A DNA stretch of 64,000 bases from Cyrtodaria siliqua (lineage: Eukaryota > Mollusca > Bivalvia > Adapedonta > Hiatellidae): positions 228,659 through 292,658 of the forward strand of contig JAWPHD010001822.1 of assembly GCA_037043455.1 (NCBI GenBank). The letters are read 5' to 3'. This document shows positions 43,701 through 47,060 of this stretch, piece after piece. Each line of letters opens with the position of its first letter. Position 1 is the first letter of the stretch. Below the pieces are notes generated by a model. The model was not told the DNA's origin and made no database searches. It saw nothing but the letters and a program-made list of their open reading frames with translations. The translations under genes and the position numbers were made by a program.

Positions 43701-45174
43701 TTACAATTAAAAAAAAAAAAAAAAAAAAATAAATAAAAATTAATAATAAAAACAAAAATAAATAAATAAATAAATAAAAAAAAAAAAAAATAATGATTAA
43801 AATAAAAATGAATAATAATATAAAAAAGACAGCTGTAAAATCTGGTAAAGTTTGGCAAAGATCAGATGCAAAATGAAGACCTTATCGTAGGACGAGGCAT
43901 ATTATAGCATTTTTAACAAAATCAAGGGCCATAACTCCGCTGTTACTTGTCCGATCTGGTTGGTTTTCGAACTTGACCAAGCTTTCATAGACATTAACAA
44001 TTTCATGAAGTTTGGTAAAGATCGGATGAAAAATGAAGGCGCTATCGTCTTAACGAGGCAAAATATATCATTTTGAAGTAAATCAAGGGCCATAACTCCG
44101 ATGTTACTGGTCCGATATGGCTGGTTTTCAAACTTGTCAGAGCTTTCATTGATATTAACAATCTGATAAAGTTTGGTAAAGATCGGATGAACAATGAAGC
44201 CCCTATAGTCTTAACGAGGCAAAATATAGCATTTTTAACTAAATCAAGGGCCATAACTCTGCTGTTACTATTTCGATATGGCTGGTTTTCGAAATTGTCC
44301 AAGCTTTCTTTGATATTAACAATCTGTTCAAGTTTGGTAAAGATTGGATGATCAATGAAGCCCCTATTGTCTTAACGAGGCAAAATATAGCATTTTTAAC
44401 TAAATCAAGGGCCATAACTTCCCCGTTACTGGTCTGATATGGCTGGTTTTCAAACTTATTCGAGCTTTTAACAACATTAACAATCTGATAAAGATTGGTA
44501 AAGATCGGATGAACAATGAAGCCCCTATCGTCTTAACAATGCAAAATATAGCATTTTTAACTAAATCAAGGGCTACAACTCCGCTGATACTAGTCCGATA
44601 TGGCTGGTTTTCGAACTTGTCCGAGCTTTCATTGATATTAACAACGTGGTAAAGTTTGGTAAAGATAGGATGAAAAACGAAGGCCCTATCGTCTTAACGA
44701 GGCAAAATATAGCAATATAGCATTTTTAACTAAATCAAGGACCATAACTCCGCTGTTACTGGTCCGATCTGGCTGGTTTTCGAATTTGTCCGAGCTTTCA
44801 TTGATATTAACAATGTGGTAAAGTTTGGTAAAGATAGGAAGAAAAATGAAGGCCCTATCGTCTTAACGAGACAAAAGTTAACAACGGACGACGGACGACG
44901 GACGACGGACAACTCGGCATCCCATAAGCTCTGCTGGCCGAAGCCTTCGGCCAGTAGAGCTAATAAAATTGCAAAGAGCAATAATTTAATTTAAAAGAAC
45001 GAATGAACAATACAGCGACTATATGCATCCCCCAAAATTTTTTTGGGGAGCATAAAAAATACTGACCTTAAATGCAGCTTTGCTCAAACACTCTTGCAAG
45101 CAAGGATTGTACTGATCCAATTTCTGACAATACAACTGCACCAGTGACTTCATCCTGAGGTTGTTCAGACATAC
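2998..45174 (-). CDS. RNF213-like: RNF213-like giant AAA+ ATPase / E3 ubiquitin ligase, N-terminal part (10 exons, incomplete)
   Basis: Ten exons join in order with compatible phases: 45174-45067, 40563-40368, 34019-33711, 22345-22048, 21729-21456, 9523-9367, 5041-4819, 4216-4064, 3555-3394 and 3150-2998. Together they give about 677 codons. The family call rests on stretches remembered from vertebrate RNF213: a 'KELKVFVDLA..SAGD' segment followed by 'AVTGYAPLIFDLEP', then 'HGSVEVTSL..ADAIN' and 'LVAGKAEKGNVGVERF', and 'CAGCVLFKDWTAR'-like sequence, in the same order as in the vertebrate protein. In vertebrates this region forms the N-terminal arm before the six-unit AAA core. The family acts in the cytosol in ubiquitylation, lipid-droplet biology and antimicrobial defence. 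The start codon and AAA/RING domains are not in view. Introns are 0.2-12 kb and full of mobile DNA. One exon has a 1-nt frameshift, so this copy could be a pseudogene or carry an assembly error. Confidence 0.85.
3111..3345. repeat. Four-copy tandem duplication of a splice acceptor and exon start
   Basis: The block 'gaacatagctttatatac...tcaaatatct' is present four times, with 'tcaaatat' at 3143, 3203, 3271 and 3333 (periods 60, 68 and 62). Each unit contains the start of exon j on the minus strand. The first three also carry the acceptor 'tatatttcag'; the farthest has 'ctaatag' instead, which may be the original acceptor. Confidence 0.9.
3394..3555 (-). CDS. RNF213-like: RNF213-like exon i
   Basis: This exon has 54 codons in phase 0/0, an acceptor in 'attcccacag' and a GTATGT donor (3393-3388). 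It encodes VLSNILRLTVPEDQEGKRQL, then LQDLQSRLMLVAGKAEKG and NVGVERFTM. The 'L..LMLVAGK...NVGVERF' pattern matches vertebrate RNF213 order directly after exon h. Confidence 0.9.
4064..4216 (-). CDS. RNF213-like: RNF213-like exon h
   Basis: This exon has 51 codons in phase 0/0, an acceptor in 'cttgttag' and a GTAAGC donor (4063-4058). It encodes LETSRQLQWLQEIKKAHG, then SVEVTSLVQADAINSLGIF and a short polar end. 'HGSVE.(S/T)SL' followed by 'AIN..GI' is the clearest match to vertebrate RNF213 in the window. Confidence 0.9.
4566..4800. repeat. GT/G-rich low-complexity tract with G35 homopolymer
   Basis: This intronic purine tract (GGTGGGTG and GGGGGAGATGG units) includes an uninterrupted run of 35 G at 4701-4735. 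Proline-rich reading frames on the other strand are by-products. The tract could form G-quadruplexes and is prone to sequencing error. Confidence 0.9.
4819..5041 (-). CDS. RNF213-like: RNF213-like exon g, with 1-nt frameshift
   Basis: This exon has an acceptor in 'gtttaag' and a GTATGT donor (4818-4813). It opens in the frame GLKELKVFVDLAFMSAGDS, but that frame hits a stop. From about 4988 downward the family-like sequence (INIARVQCLHSAVTGYAPL, then FDLEPESGYKELLEKC) continues in another frame. Entry phase (2 nt) and exit phase (0) require a length of 2 mod 3, but 223 nt is 1 mod 3. One base therefore appears to be missing near 4986-4992. Either the allele is broken here or the assembly has an indel. 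A G35 homopolymer lies in the adjacent intron. Confidence 0.85.
5042..6412. other. Intron DNA without recognised features
   Basis: This is AT-rich sequence between exons f and g of the RNF213-like gene. I saw no tandem repeat, no convincing coding exon and no terminal inverted repeat here. Confidence 0.6.
6413..8034 (+). mobile_element. Non-autonomous tandem-repeat element (family E), 10 copies
   Basis: The head is CAAGAG, then the palindrome ATTGC-AGG-GCAAT (6427-6439) and AGTACCCCCACCCGG (6444-6458). About ten units of about 150 bp follow ('ccttattttggtacg' through 'tattgaaaatacggtcc'), with marker copies near 6528, 6678, 6837, 6970, 7111, 7250, 7408, 7552, 7697 and 7855. A GGACGGAAGGACGG stretch and CCGGTGGGGGACT (8018-8030), the near reverse complement of the head motif, close it before AATAA. 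Frames through the repeats are incidental. Confidence 0.85.
7951..8860. repeat. 463-bp tandem duplication spanning the family E tail and flank
   Basis: Sequence from 'agcattcgga' at 7951 recurs at 8414. Both copies run through the ACGG stretch, the 'gtgggggact' tail, an AT-rich 'tatatatgtatatatcttg' segment, 'agttactggtcggtcaatcc' and 'gtggagctgtgactttgacc'. They differ by scattered substitutions and small indels. The second copy lacks the repeat core, so this is a segmental tandem duplication and not a second insertion. Confidence 0.85.
8861..9366. other. Intron DNA, nothing recognised
   Basis: AT-rich sequence directly downstream (minus strand) of exon f. No repeats, hairpins or exons could be supported. 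Confidence 0.5.
9367..9523 (-). CDS. RNF213-like: RNF213-like exon f
   Basis: This exon has 52 codons plus 1 nt. The acceptor is 'gcctcttcag' and the donor is GTAATG (9366-9361), a less usual donor. It encodes HDQTDFDMGSFDDGLMK and ends CGPLVKWLKDSMKK. The trailing T combines with CT of the next exon to make Ser, leading directly into GLKELKVFVDL. That phase agreement supports the unusual donor. Confidence 0.85.
9880..10804. repeat. Mosaic of decayed repeat units (families H, J, C)
   Basis: A single family H unit ('cagggtcaccattt', 'gcaaaatatgagtcctcc') lies at about 9880-10040. Three family J units ('gtaactctgccaaaa', 'tgctactagacatc', 'acttcctataaagtttcaa') lie at about 10130-10640. A family C stretch ('gtagtcaccacaagtttt', 'aaagatggccactgg') runs to 10804, where the LINE is inserted. 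Confidence 0.7.
10975..13790 (-). pseudogene. LINE ORF2 remnant: endonuclease, reverse transcriptase, C-terminal domain
   Basis: The endonuclease C-terminal half is at about 13790-12909. It shows 'GIVLYTKTALNSIL', 'GDFNYKEIKWNEM', 'PSILDLVFTN' and 'SLGKSDHLILTF', with the catalytic His of the SDH motif kept. A linker with 'KRSRANPRPTRNN'-like basic sequence follows. The reverse transcriptase is at about 12290-11540, with 'FKAAFDKVPHKSLLRK', 'GVPQGSLLGSVLFLIYQ' and 'FADDTKLY', so the FADD catalytic motif is present. A C-terminal segment to about 10975 includes 'LEYTTAVWSPYLKKD' and 'DRADVIQVYKILNNID'. At least five breaks by frameshift or stop separate these pieces. This arrangement is typical of the CR1/L2/Jockey group. 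Confidence 0.85.
13848..14902 (-). pseudogene. LINE ORF1 remnant with PHD-type zinc finger and coiled coil
   Basis: The N-terminus has Cys pairs in the pattern CTKC...CNGCSLKYCLNC...WNCKSC, like the PHD fingers in ORF1 of many CR1-group LINEs. A coiled-coil-like stretch follows (LRIDAVENRIDQIEYNTSNE). The frame then shifts, and a region like the L1/CR1 ORF1 RNA-binding fold follows ('DLSIVALYRLGKP', 'VTLEHKKHRKFLL', 'VIISRDLTVIQREERKR'). A Thr/Asn-rich tail ends near 13848. Two frameshifts break the frame (near 14400 and 14260). ORF1 proteins bind the element's RNA; that role is family knowledge. Confidence 0.75.
15088..16247 (-). promoter_or_regulatory. Three dispersed copies of a 20-bp motif in the LINE 5' part
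   Basis: GAGAGTGGGGACTGCYCTAC, read on the minus strand, occurs at 15088-15109, 15203-15224 and 16227-16247. The copies lie outside the protein-coding frames, on both sides of the upstream frame. The high conservation beside decayed sequence suggests a regulatory or RNA element, or a remnant of internal duplication. Function is unknown. Confidence 0.5.
15607..15990 (-). pseudogene. Upstream LINE frame, possible SGNH-hydrolase-like domain
   Basis: This is a 127-codon open frame within the LINE, 5' of ORF1. It shows 'LYILSDSKGKYL', 'VIWWSKSGRKSIDGLHLLE' and 'ATVLFWHFTCDV'. The DSKG block and the later 'CD' block recall the GDS-like hydrolases encoded by some mollusc and cnidarian CR1-group elements. 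That assignment is from memory and tentative. The frame ends at a stop after 'FWKTVGCPK', and its relation to ORF1 in the intact element is unknown. Confidence 0.45.
16716..17835. repeat. Family C array, right of the LINE, ending in a family J unit
   Basis: Two to three family C units ('catgtcatgccagtcatttt', 'gaagtagtcgccacaaa', 'tagacatcaagagcaac') continue the array interrupted by the LINE. At about 17705 it switches abruptly to a family J unit ('acaatatgcgctactagacat'). The same C/J junction type is seen near 10640 in the opposite order. Confidence 0.75.
17836..18474. other. Unique intron DNA with a small perfect palindrome
   Basis: Decayed sequence includes GGGACAA-GTTAA-TTGTCCC (18194-18212) and further 'ggggacaagta' copies near 18430-18460. 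No coding or full mobile element could be supported. Confidence 0.5.
18475..20767 (+). mobile_element. Non-autonomous tandem-repeat element (family H), about 10 copies, full-length
   Basis: The head is CAAGAGGGCCAAGATGGCCCT (AGGGCC/GGCCCT palindrome), then GATTACCTGAG (18501-18511). About ten units of 110-190 bp follow ('ccccagggtcaccatttg', 'ggaccataagcttatagt', 'gcaaaatatcaaacctctgg'). A distinct 3' module ('gacggccatcttggatgtcg', 'gcggtttctgaggag') and GACGGACG repeats come next. The end is a 15-bp-stem hairpin (20731-20763) whose 3' arm CTCAGGTGATC (20752-20762) is the reverse complement of the head motif at 10 of 11 bases, then TAAAAA. No protein-coding frame. Confidence 0.87.
20768..21455. 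other. Intron DNA with a possible MITE remnant
   Basis: A partial family H unit lies at 20780-21060. Then 'gtgatgggtattgcatcc' and 'gtatcgcgatatattgtgatac' (21075-21130) recall the ends of common animal MITEs, but no matching second end was found. Confidence 0.35.
21456..21729 (-). CDS. RNF213-like: RNF213-like exon e
   Basis: This exon has 1 nt plus 91 codons and ends in phase 0. The acceptor is 'attttacag' and the donor is GTAAGT (21455-21450). It begins WNKVAQEIKSGVIKFQ and continues with a strongly helical, coiled-coil-like stretch (RMYREDYELMKNELQTMK, then RIDQLKQYRQLEASVNGA) and a 'GLKGDFKQIEVI' end. The 'LKQYRQLEASVNGANVIL' segment is among the best family matches in this gene. Confidence 0.87.
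22048..22345 (-). CDS. RNF213-like: RNF213-like exon d
   Basis: This exon has 98 complete codons between a 2-nt and a 2-nt partial codon. The acceptor is 'atgtttcag' and the donor is GTTTGT (22047-22042). The peptide runs from DRTSVDKTLMK through FCLPANVVHIKEIKDY and ends LEEMVQLVWFPVKT, with an Arg codon shared with the next exon. It is separated from exon c by 11.4 kb holding the DIRS-type retroelement, its minisatellite and a tandem-repeat element. Confidence 0.85.
22643..22660. promoter_or_regulatory. 18-bp perfect palindrome with CACGTG core
   Basis: TTTAGTCACGTGACTAAA is its own reverse complement. It contains an E-box (CACGTG) and overlapping TGACTAA (AP-1-like) half sites. It lies 240 bp upstream of the first gag Met of the DIRS-type element, with a TATA-like 'tgtatata' at about 22721. 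It may be part of that element's promoter or of its terminal region. Confidence 0.5.
22882..24136 (+). pseudogene. DIRS-type retroelement gag-like gene, broken
   Basis: The frame starts at ATG 22882 with MASRPSRPYKRTPRQG, a basic N-terminus. A frameshift near 23075 moves to the frame that continues with a Ser/Arg-rich segment and 'MTTLTSTMIAFTEMV'. An in-frame TAG at 23411-23413 interrupts it. The same frame then runs to 24136 through 'FGKYQRVMCAKWPHR' and two Cys/His clusters ('CSHCSSTLHDSNFC', 'CRGCPRFHGCSACK..IGSH...C') that look like zinc-binding gag ends. Homology is judged by pattern and by the genes that follow. Two breaks make it non-functional. Confidence 0.75.
24204..25085 (+). pseudogene. 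DIRS-type reverse transcriptase, catalytic motif missing
   Basis: Recognisable blocks are 'SQGFDTLIDPFPSENK', 'QYRVSPLRIAERK', 'KKRLIVDLSSPHND', 'MCKTDICNAFKLLPIRP' (palm motif A with its Asp) and 'YVYTCLVFSSRSLPKHF' (motif B region). Just after 'WIATNNYGI' (about 24765) the Y/LxDD motif C region is absent. Sequence resumes in another frame with 'DFLTVQEPQSDSDRTM', followed by a second shift near 24920 into 'SERLEARLSRDKVERI' and 'KKQLLQLLGHFQFACRVI', the thumb/connection typical of DIRS elements. The element cannot encode an active enzyme. Confidence 0.85.
25086..27909 (+). pseudogene. DIRS-type RNase H domain, split by a 2.2 kb insertion
   Basis: The first part ends 'DMQLYTNASSTHYMDTAYF' near 25295, where the first catalytic Asp of RNase H would be expected in 'YTDAS'; here it reads Asn. 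After the insertion, the frame resumes at 27505 with FQNRWFCERWPKEMHDH, then 'MAFLELYPIVAAAALW' (Glu present), 'IIFFCDNEVTVNVLKKG' (Asp present) and 'KTNITADSLSCFQ', where DIRS elements usually have N..AD.LSR. This order matches RNase H in DIRS-type elements. Confidence 0.8.
25296..27504. mobile_element. 2.2 kb insertion of unknown type inside the DIRS element
   Basis: Its borders are inferred from the interrupted RNase H reading frame (..AYF at 25295, FQNR.. at 27505). A short TTTC-like match at both edges could be a target duplication. The insert is AT-rich with no frame above about 100 codons and no recognised domain. GGGCGGAGC occurs twice near the left end (25323 and 25371). A hairpin with 13-bp arms AAGACCCCAAGGT / ACCTTGGGGTCTT lies near the right end (27403-27459). 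No convincing terminal inverted repeat was found. It could be a non-autonomous element or captured genomic DNA. Confidence 0.55.
27817..28250 (+). pseudogene. DIRS-type tyrosine recombinase, N-terminal part only
   Basis: Overlapping the RNase H end in another frame, this frame encodes 'LKSTVELCDSALSSNTMNIY', 'GIKPYKEFLKVQC', 'DLLIYFITYCHKNLQI' and 'YTTIKLYLCGVRFFYI', the core-binding (SAM-like) domain of DIRS/phage-type tyrosine recombinases. It stops at 28248 after 'FLNSVKRQLRITAC'. The catalytic domain with the R..HxxR..Y residues is absent; the minisatellite begins within about 100 bp. The RH/recombinase overlap is normal for this order. Confidence 0.75.
28260..29690. repeat. 57-60 bp minisatellite of paired short palindromes, about 23 copies
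   Basis: The unit alternates AACCTgctaccgtAGGTT and GCCTgctatcgtAGGC, joined by 'ccacccatccgtc' and 'cagcatc'. Each half unit can fold into a small hairpin. From 29234 to 29689 the plus strand stays open as a 19-residue repeat (TCYRRLSTRPSPAIVGPAS type), because the unit there is exactly 57 bp. It begins where the recombinase gene of the DIRS element is cut off. Coding use is not supported by any start context or splice site. Confidence 0.9.
29866..29954. repeat. Inverted repeat, 14/15-bp arms
   Basis: CCCTCTTTCTTGGGA near 29865-29879 pairs with TCCCAAGAAAGAAGG near 29940-29954. The interior contains 'acattagttgataatgt', a second small inverted repeat. It may mark the right end of the DIRS element or a small independent element. 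Confidence 0.55.
29955..30842. other. Intron DNA with decayed repeat units
   Basis: At 30330-30760 there are two to three degraded units with 'gaccccaaaatcaataggggtcatc' style sequence, related to family F. The rest is unremarkable AT-rich DNA. Confidence 0.5.
30843..32467 (+). mobile_element. Family H element with nested family B element
   Basis: The head is CAAGAAGGCCATTTTGGCCC with the GGCC/GGCC palindrome, then GCTCACCTGAG (30869-30879). One 'ggtggggatgg...' minisatellite unit lies near 30985-31120, followed by two family H units. Family H sequence breaks off at about 31396 ('gtagtttcaga') and resumes at about 32089 ('ggagatttttatagtttttccc'). The family H 3' module follows. The end is AGGTGAGC (32457-32464), reverse complement of the head, then TAAAAAA. 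The ACGG stretch is missing from this copy. Confidence 0.8.
31397..32088 (+). mobile_element. Family B element, full-length, nested in family H
   Basis: It starts near 'ctagatgggtattccgcgg' with the palindrome AACACGTGTGTT followed by GTTGCCTGTC. It has three family B units ('cccatataatgacc', 'gaagaaatatcaagaaatgag'), then 'ggacggacggactggcggacg' and 'gtgatccctatgtatcgc'. The end is AGGCGACACAAAAA, whose reverse complement (TGTGTCGCCT) matches the head (TGTGTTGCCT). Family H sequence flanks it on both sides. Confidence 0.75.
32946..33120 (+). pseudogene. RecQ-like helicase N-terminal fragment, frameshifted
   Basis: From ATG 32946 the frame reads through 'AVRKFNKEITPKPKQVECF', then after a 1-nt shift near 33030 continues 'QHLLEGDDVIANLPVGYGKS' and 'LLYQALPIL' to a stop. 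The 'KPKQ.ECL' Q-motif-like block, followed by 'D.IA.LP.GYGKSL.YQ.LP' with Walker A GYGKS, is characteristic of the RecQ helicase family. There are no introns, so it may be a retrocopy or a piece of a mobile element carrying a helicase. No later helicase motifs (DEAH and so on) were seen downstream. Confidence 0.6.
33121..33710. other. Intron DNA, nothing firm
   Basis: Sequence downstream of the helicase fragment keeps some open frames but no recognisable motif. A purine-rich stretch 'ggtggggggaggggac' lies near 33553. Confidence 0.4.
33711..34019 (-). CDS. RNF213-like: RNF213-like exon c
   Basis: This exon has 102 complete codons, with a 2-nt partial codon at its start and 1 nt at its end. 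The acceptor is 'tgtttgccag' and the donor is GTAAGA at 33710-33705. It encodes KAQTKIKLLSRECVTLLVQ, then 'SLLDGSITIGNLNLI' and a long charged helix-like stretch around ARQKEVAAFHKQAKDM. The 'DGSITIGNL' type of segment also fits the RNF213 N-terminal arm. Poly-C and decayed tandem-repeat copies lie just upstream in the intron. Confidence 0.85.
34110..34995. repeat. Family H tandem units (partial element)
   Basis: A C-run of 18 at about 34119-34136 leads into five family H units of about 180 bp ('cagggtcaccatttgaac', 'ccataagcttatggtaaatg', 'ctcttgtagtttcagag'). Neither a head nor a tail of family H is present; it fuses directly to family D at about 34996. Confidence 0.8.
34996..35550. repeat. 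Family D units and 3' end
   Basis: Two to three diverged 'ggccataactc' units follow, one interrupted by unrelated sequence (35130-35330). Then 'gacgacggacaactcgtcatc' and the tail 'ggtcttcggcaagtagagcta', a weakened version of the D 3' hairpin. Confidence 0.75.
35551..36299 (+). repeat. Family K array, head and about five units
   Basis: It starts with 'gtatgctccccgaaatgag' (ATGCTCCCC motif). Units of about 155 bp follow ('aattataagtataaaattcc', 'agggcaataactctaatttg', 'gcactctgcacttcctctc'). It is interrupted by the MITE at 36305 and continues briefly at 36606-36673. Its matching 3' hairpin is seen at 45023-45053. Confidence 0.8.
36305..36605. mobile_element. 301-bp MITE with 14-bp TIRs and CTTTA target duplication
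   Basis: Terminal inverted repeats CATGGTTCATACAG and CTGTATGAACCTTG match at 13 of 14 positions. The 5-bp direct repeat CTTTA flanks it at 36300-36304 and 36606-36610. The interrupted family K unit ('ggtctttatcattgtgtgaag' elsewhere) is restored when the insert is removed. The interior holds several 'taaggactttta' repeats and an A/T run. No coding frame. The superfamily is not assigned. Confidence 0.9.
36675..38735. repeat. Family H head fragments and family M array, interrupted by element F
   Basis: Two truncated heads (CAAGAGGTCCATGATAACCC at 36682 and CAAGAGCCCATGAGGGC at 36816) precede a family M array. Its unit is about 150 bp: 'ggcggccatgttttttgatg', 'caatcttggtagaggtcc', 'atcaagcggtttcagatgag'. 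The array is split at about 37114 by element F and resumes at 37959, with four more units to about 38600. Confidence 0.75.
37115..37958 (+). mobile_element. Non-autonomous tandem-repeat element (family F), full-length
   Basis: The head palindrome TTGTCC-ATG-GGACAA (37125-37139) is followed by ATGGCTCCCCCAC (37146-37158). An A/T microsatellite (37350-37470) and three nearly identical units of about 150 bp ('aggggtcatctactggtcatg', 'ggaccctaggtccaaccatt', 'gatcggacatcgttttgata') follow. The end is a hairpin (37919-37955) whose 3' arm GTGGGGGAGCCAT (37943-37955) is the exact reverse complement of the head motif, then AATAA. The units are so alike that amplification was recent. Confidence 0.85.
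38736..40270. repeat. Family K units followed by family D array
   Basis: Two family K units (about 38740-39040) end near 'gcgactataaaagaatgctggggg'. Seven diverged family D units (39090-40190) follow and end with 'gacaggcgacggactttt' and 'ggcaagcagagctaaaaa'. This decayed mosaic lies directly downstream of exon b on the minus strand. Confidence 0.75.
40368..40563 (-). CDS. RNF213-like: RNF213-like exon b
   Basis: This exon has 65 codons plus 1 nt. It enters in phase 0 after an acceptor in 'tttattcag' and leaves through a GTAAGT donor (40367-40362). It starts AIEQGYTLDYGEF and ends WTPFLQYIKIY; the split Tyr codon is completed by the next exon. It is acidic and Trp-containing, with no cysteine motif. 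Helical content in the N-terminal arm of the ligase is inferred. Confidence 0.8.
40933..42958 (+). mobile_element. Chimeric tandem-repeat element: D-type ends, family I core
   Basis: The head CAAGAGGCCCAAGAGGGCCTG and 'cgctctactggctat' are D-type. The core is nine to ten family I units of about 150-170 bp ('actgatcattcctgccaagt', 'ggaaaactaatccggacaaag', 'aaagggccataactcc', 'attcaaccggaacatg'). At about 42541 it changes to two family D units and the D-type tail ('ggacggacgacagacaactc', 'cataagctctgttggcc'). A higher-order duplication of several units (41199-41575 versus 41790-42160) is visible. Confidence 0.8.
42959..43380. repeat. Diverged repeat units, nothing else
   Basis: Two or three old units with 'gaccttgaccacagtaacc' and 'tatgctccagacaagaagtat' are seen; the latter is family K-like. 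No exon or hairpin was seen. Confidence 0.5.
43381..44964 (+). mobile_element. Non-autonomous tandem-repeat element (family D), full-length
   Basis: The head CAAGAGGCCCAAGAGGGCCT carries the palindrome AGGCCC-AAGA-GGGCCT. GCTCTACTGGC (43407-43417) follows. A 220-bp A/T-rich microsatellite (43620-43840) lies inside the first unit. Seven to eight units of about 170 bp follow ('aagggccataactccgctgt', 'tggctggttttcgaacttg', 'agtttggtaaagatcggatg', 'cgtcttaacgaggcaaaata'). GACGGACGACGGACG follows, then a hairpin GGCCGAAG/CTTCGGCC and GCCAGTAGAGC (44950-44960), the exact reverse complement of the head motif, then TAATAAAA. Confidence 0.88.
44965..45060 (+). repeat. Family K 3' end with terminal hairpin
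   Basis: After 'ttgcaaagagcaataattt' comes the hairpin at 45023-45053, with arms TGCATCCCCCAAAA and TTTTGGGGAGCA, then TAAAAAA. GGGGAGCAT is the reverse complement of the family K head ATGCTCCCC at 35555. It sits only a few bases from the donor of exon a. Confidence 0.7.
45067..45174 (-). CDS. RNF213-like: RNF213-like exon a (most 5' exon seen)
   Basis: This exon has 36 codons and is phase 0 at both ends. The acceptor is 'atatacag' before 45174 and the donor is GTCAGT at 45066-45061. The peptide includes 'MKSLVQLYCQKLDQYNPCLQ' and ends in a Cys-containing helix-like stretch followed by AAFK. An internal Met (codon 8) exists, but an upstream exon is expected because the exon opens at a good splice acceptor with no stop. 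No earlier exon was recognised in the repeat-rich DNA to the right. Confidence 0.75.
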
Positions 45175-45587
45175 CTGTATATTTAAAAGACAGTAACATC
45201 TGAAAGATTAAACAACAAGCTTATCCAACTTTTGTAAAGTTTAAAAAAAAAAGTTCATGCTTTTGAGGATAATAGGAATTCTTTAATTCTTTTACACATT
45301 ACCATTTGGCCATCTTGTTTATAAATCATGCAAAAGTCCCCATCCCCTACAATACTGACACAGAAATAATTGTTTTGGCTAAAATATTCTTTGTTTCTCA
45401 GTCATTTGTTTTGTTTAGCAAACAAAGTAAACACAGGTTTCTTAAAAAAATTGGAGATGGGACAGTGAAGTTAACTTGTGAGTCAAACTTGAGACAACAT
45501 GAACCATTTTAGAAACAAAGGATATTAATACACATTATAAAACATTGTATGTTTTGTGTAGAAACCATTTTCCAAAAGCCAAAACAG

Positions 45588-47060
45588 CTCTGAATATTAT
45601 TGCTCACCTGATGACCTTTTCAAAGATGAAAAATATGTCAAACAAGCTTATAATTTCATAACAGAATTAGGTTGCAGAGTCCATGGCATGCCATCGCAAA
45701 TTCCCGCGCCAGCCTTAACATGTTCAGACACAGTAAATATGTATATGGTCTGTTCATACCCAGTAAGTGTTACATATAAGGTAATAGGGTGGGGTTCTCA
45801 ACAGTTTCCAAGTTAAAATTATATCGTTTATATAATATAGGGGCATCTAAACACTTCCCAAGTTATGATCCAGGGGTTATTTCCTTGTGGTGGGGACGGA
45901 CCCCAGAGCTGATGCTGGTTGGATGGTTGTATCTACATGTATCTGTTCATGCCCAGTAAGTGTATGTATAGATATAGGGTGGGGATCTCAACGGTTTCCA
46001 AGTTATGACCCAGGGGCTATGTCCCCCTGGTTGGGGACAGACCCTAGGGCCAATGCTTGGTGGATGGTTGTATCTGTCTGTTCATACCCAGTAAGTTTAT
46101 GTATGGTTATAGGGTGGGATCTCAATGGTTTCCAAGTTATGACCCAAGGGCTGTTTCCAGGATGCCAGGGCCGAAGCTGGTGGGATAGTGGTATCCGTCT
46201 GTTCATGCTCAGTAAGTGTACATATGGTTATAGGGTGGGGATCTCAACAGTTTCTAAGTTATGATCCAGGGGCTATTTCCACAGAGGTCGGGAAAGACAC
46301 CAGGGTCGATGTTGATTGGATGGCTGTATCCGTCTGTTCATACCCAGTAAGTGTATATGTAGCTAATAGCAACAGTTTCACGTTATAACCCAGGGACTAT
46401 GTCTCCAGGGCTGGGGTCGGACCCCGGAGCCGATGCTGGTTGGATGCTTGTATTTGTCTGTTCATGCTCCGTAAATGTATAACTGTGGTTTCAGATTTAA
46501 ATATTTTCCCTATATAAGTCTATGTTAAACATGTGACACCTTGGTTGGGGTCAAATTTGGCTTGGTAGAGGACCATAAGCTTATAGTTAATGCAAAATAT
46601 TAAAAATTGGCTCTTGTAGTTTCAGAGAACATATTTTTTAGCGTTTCCCTATATCAGCCTATGTAAAACATGTGACCCCAGTGTCACCATTAGAACAAAC
46701 TTCGTAGAGAACCATTATAGATTATGGTACATGCAAAATATTAAATCTTTGGCTTTTGTAGTTTCAGAGAAGAAGATTTTTTTAAGTTTTTTTCCATTTG
46801 AACAAACTTGGTAGAGGATCATAGACTTATGCTACATGCAATATATGAGATCTCTGTGCTTTGTAGTTTCAAAAAAGTTTTTTAAAAAGTTTTTCCAATA
46901 TATAATTCTATGTAAAACATGCAAAATGTCTATATACAAACTTTGGAACCCCGAGGCACAGCCATTTTTGATCCCGGGGACTTCTTTGTTTATAGTCTAG
47001 GGGTTGGGGATCATTTATAAAGAAAAACTGTCAAAATCTATTCAGTGGTCCTTGGGCTCA
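45588..47060 (+). repeat. Family H element with internal 137-bp minisatellite
   Basis: A degenerate head ('attgctcacctgatgacc' at 45598) and tail ('gggctcagtgagataaaaag') bracket six units of about 137 bp (45740-46490; 'gggtggggatctcaacggtttc', 'ccaagttatgacccagggg', 'tctgttcatacccagtaagtg'). Family H units and the H 3' module ('gatcccggggacttctttg') follow. Long frames over the minisatellite are by-products of a GC-rich unit. Confidence 0.75.

Noticed and set aside
43520..43858. Phe/Ile-rich membrane-protein-like frame on the minus strand
   Set aside because: It is the complement of an A/T-rich microsatellite inside the family D element.
45887..46388. Cys-containing frames resembling secreted repeats
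   Set aside because: They follow the 137-bp minisatellite and are present only because its unit is GC-rich.
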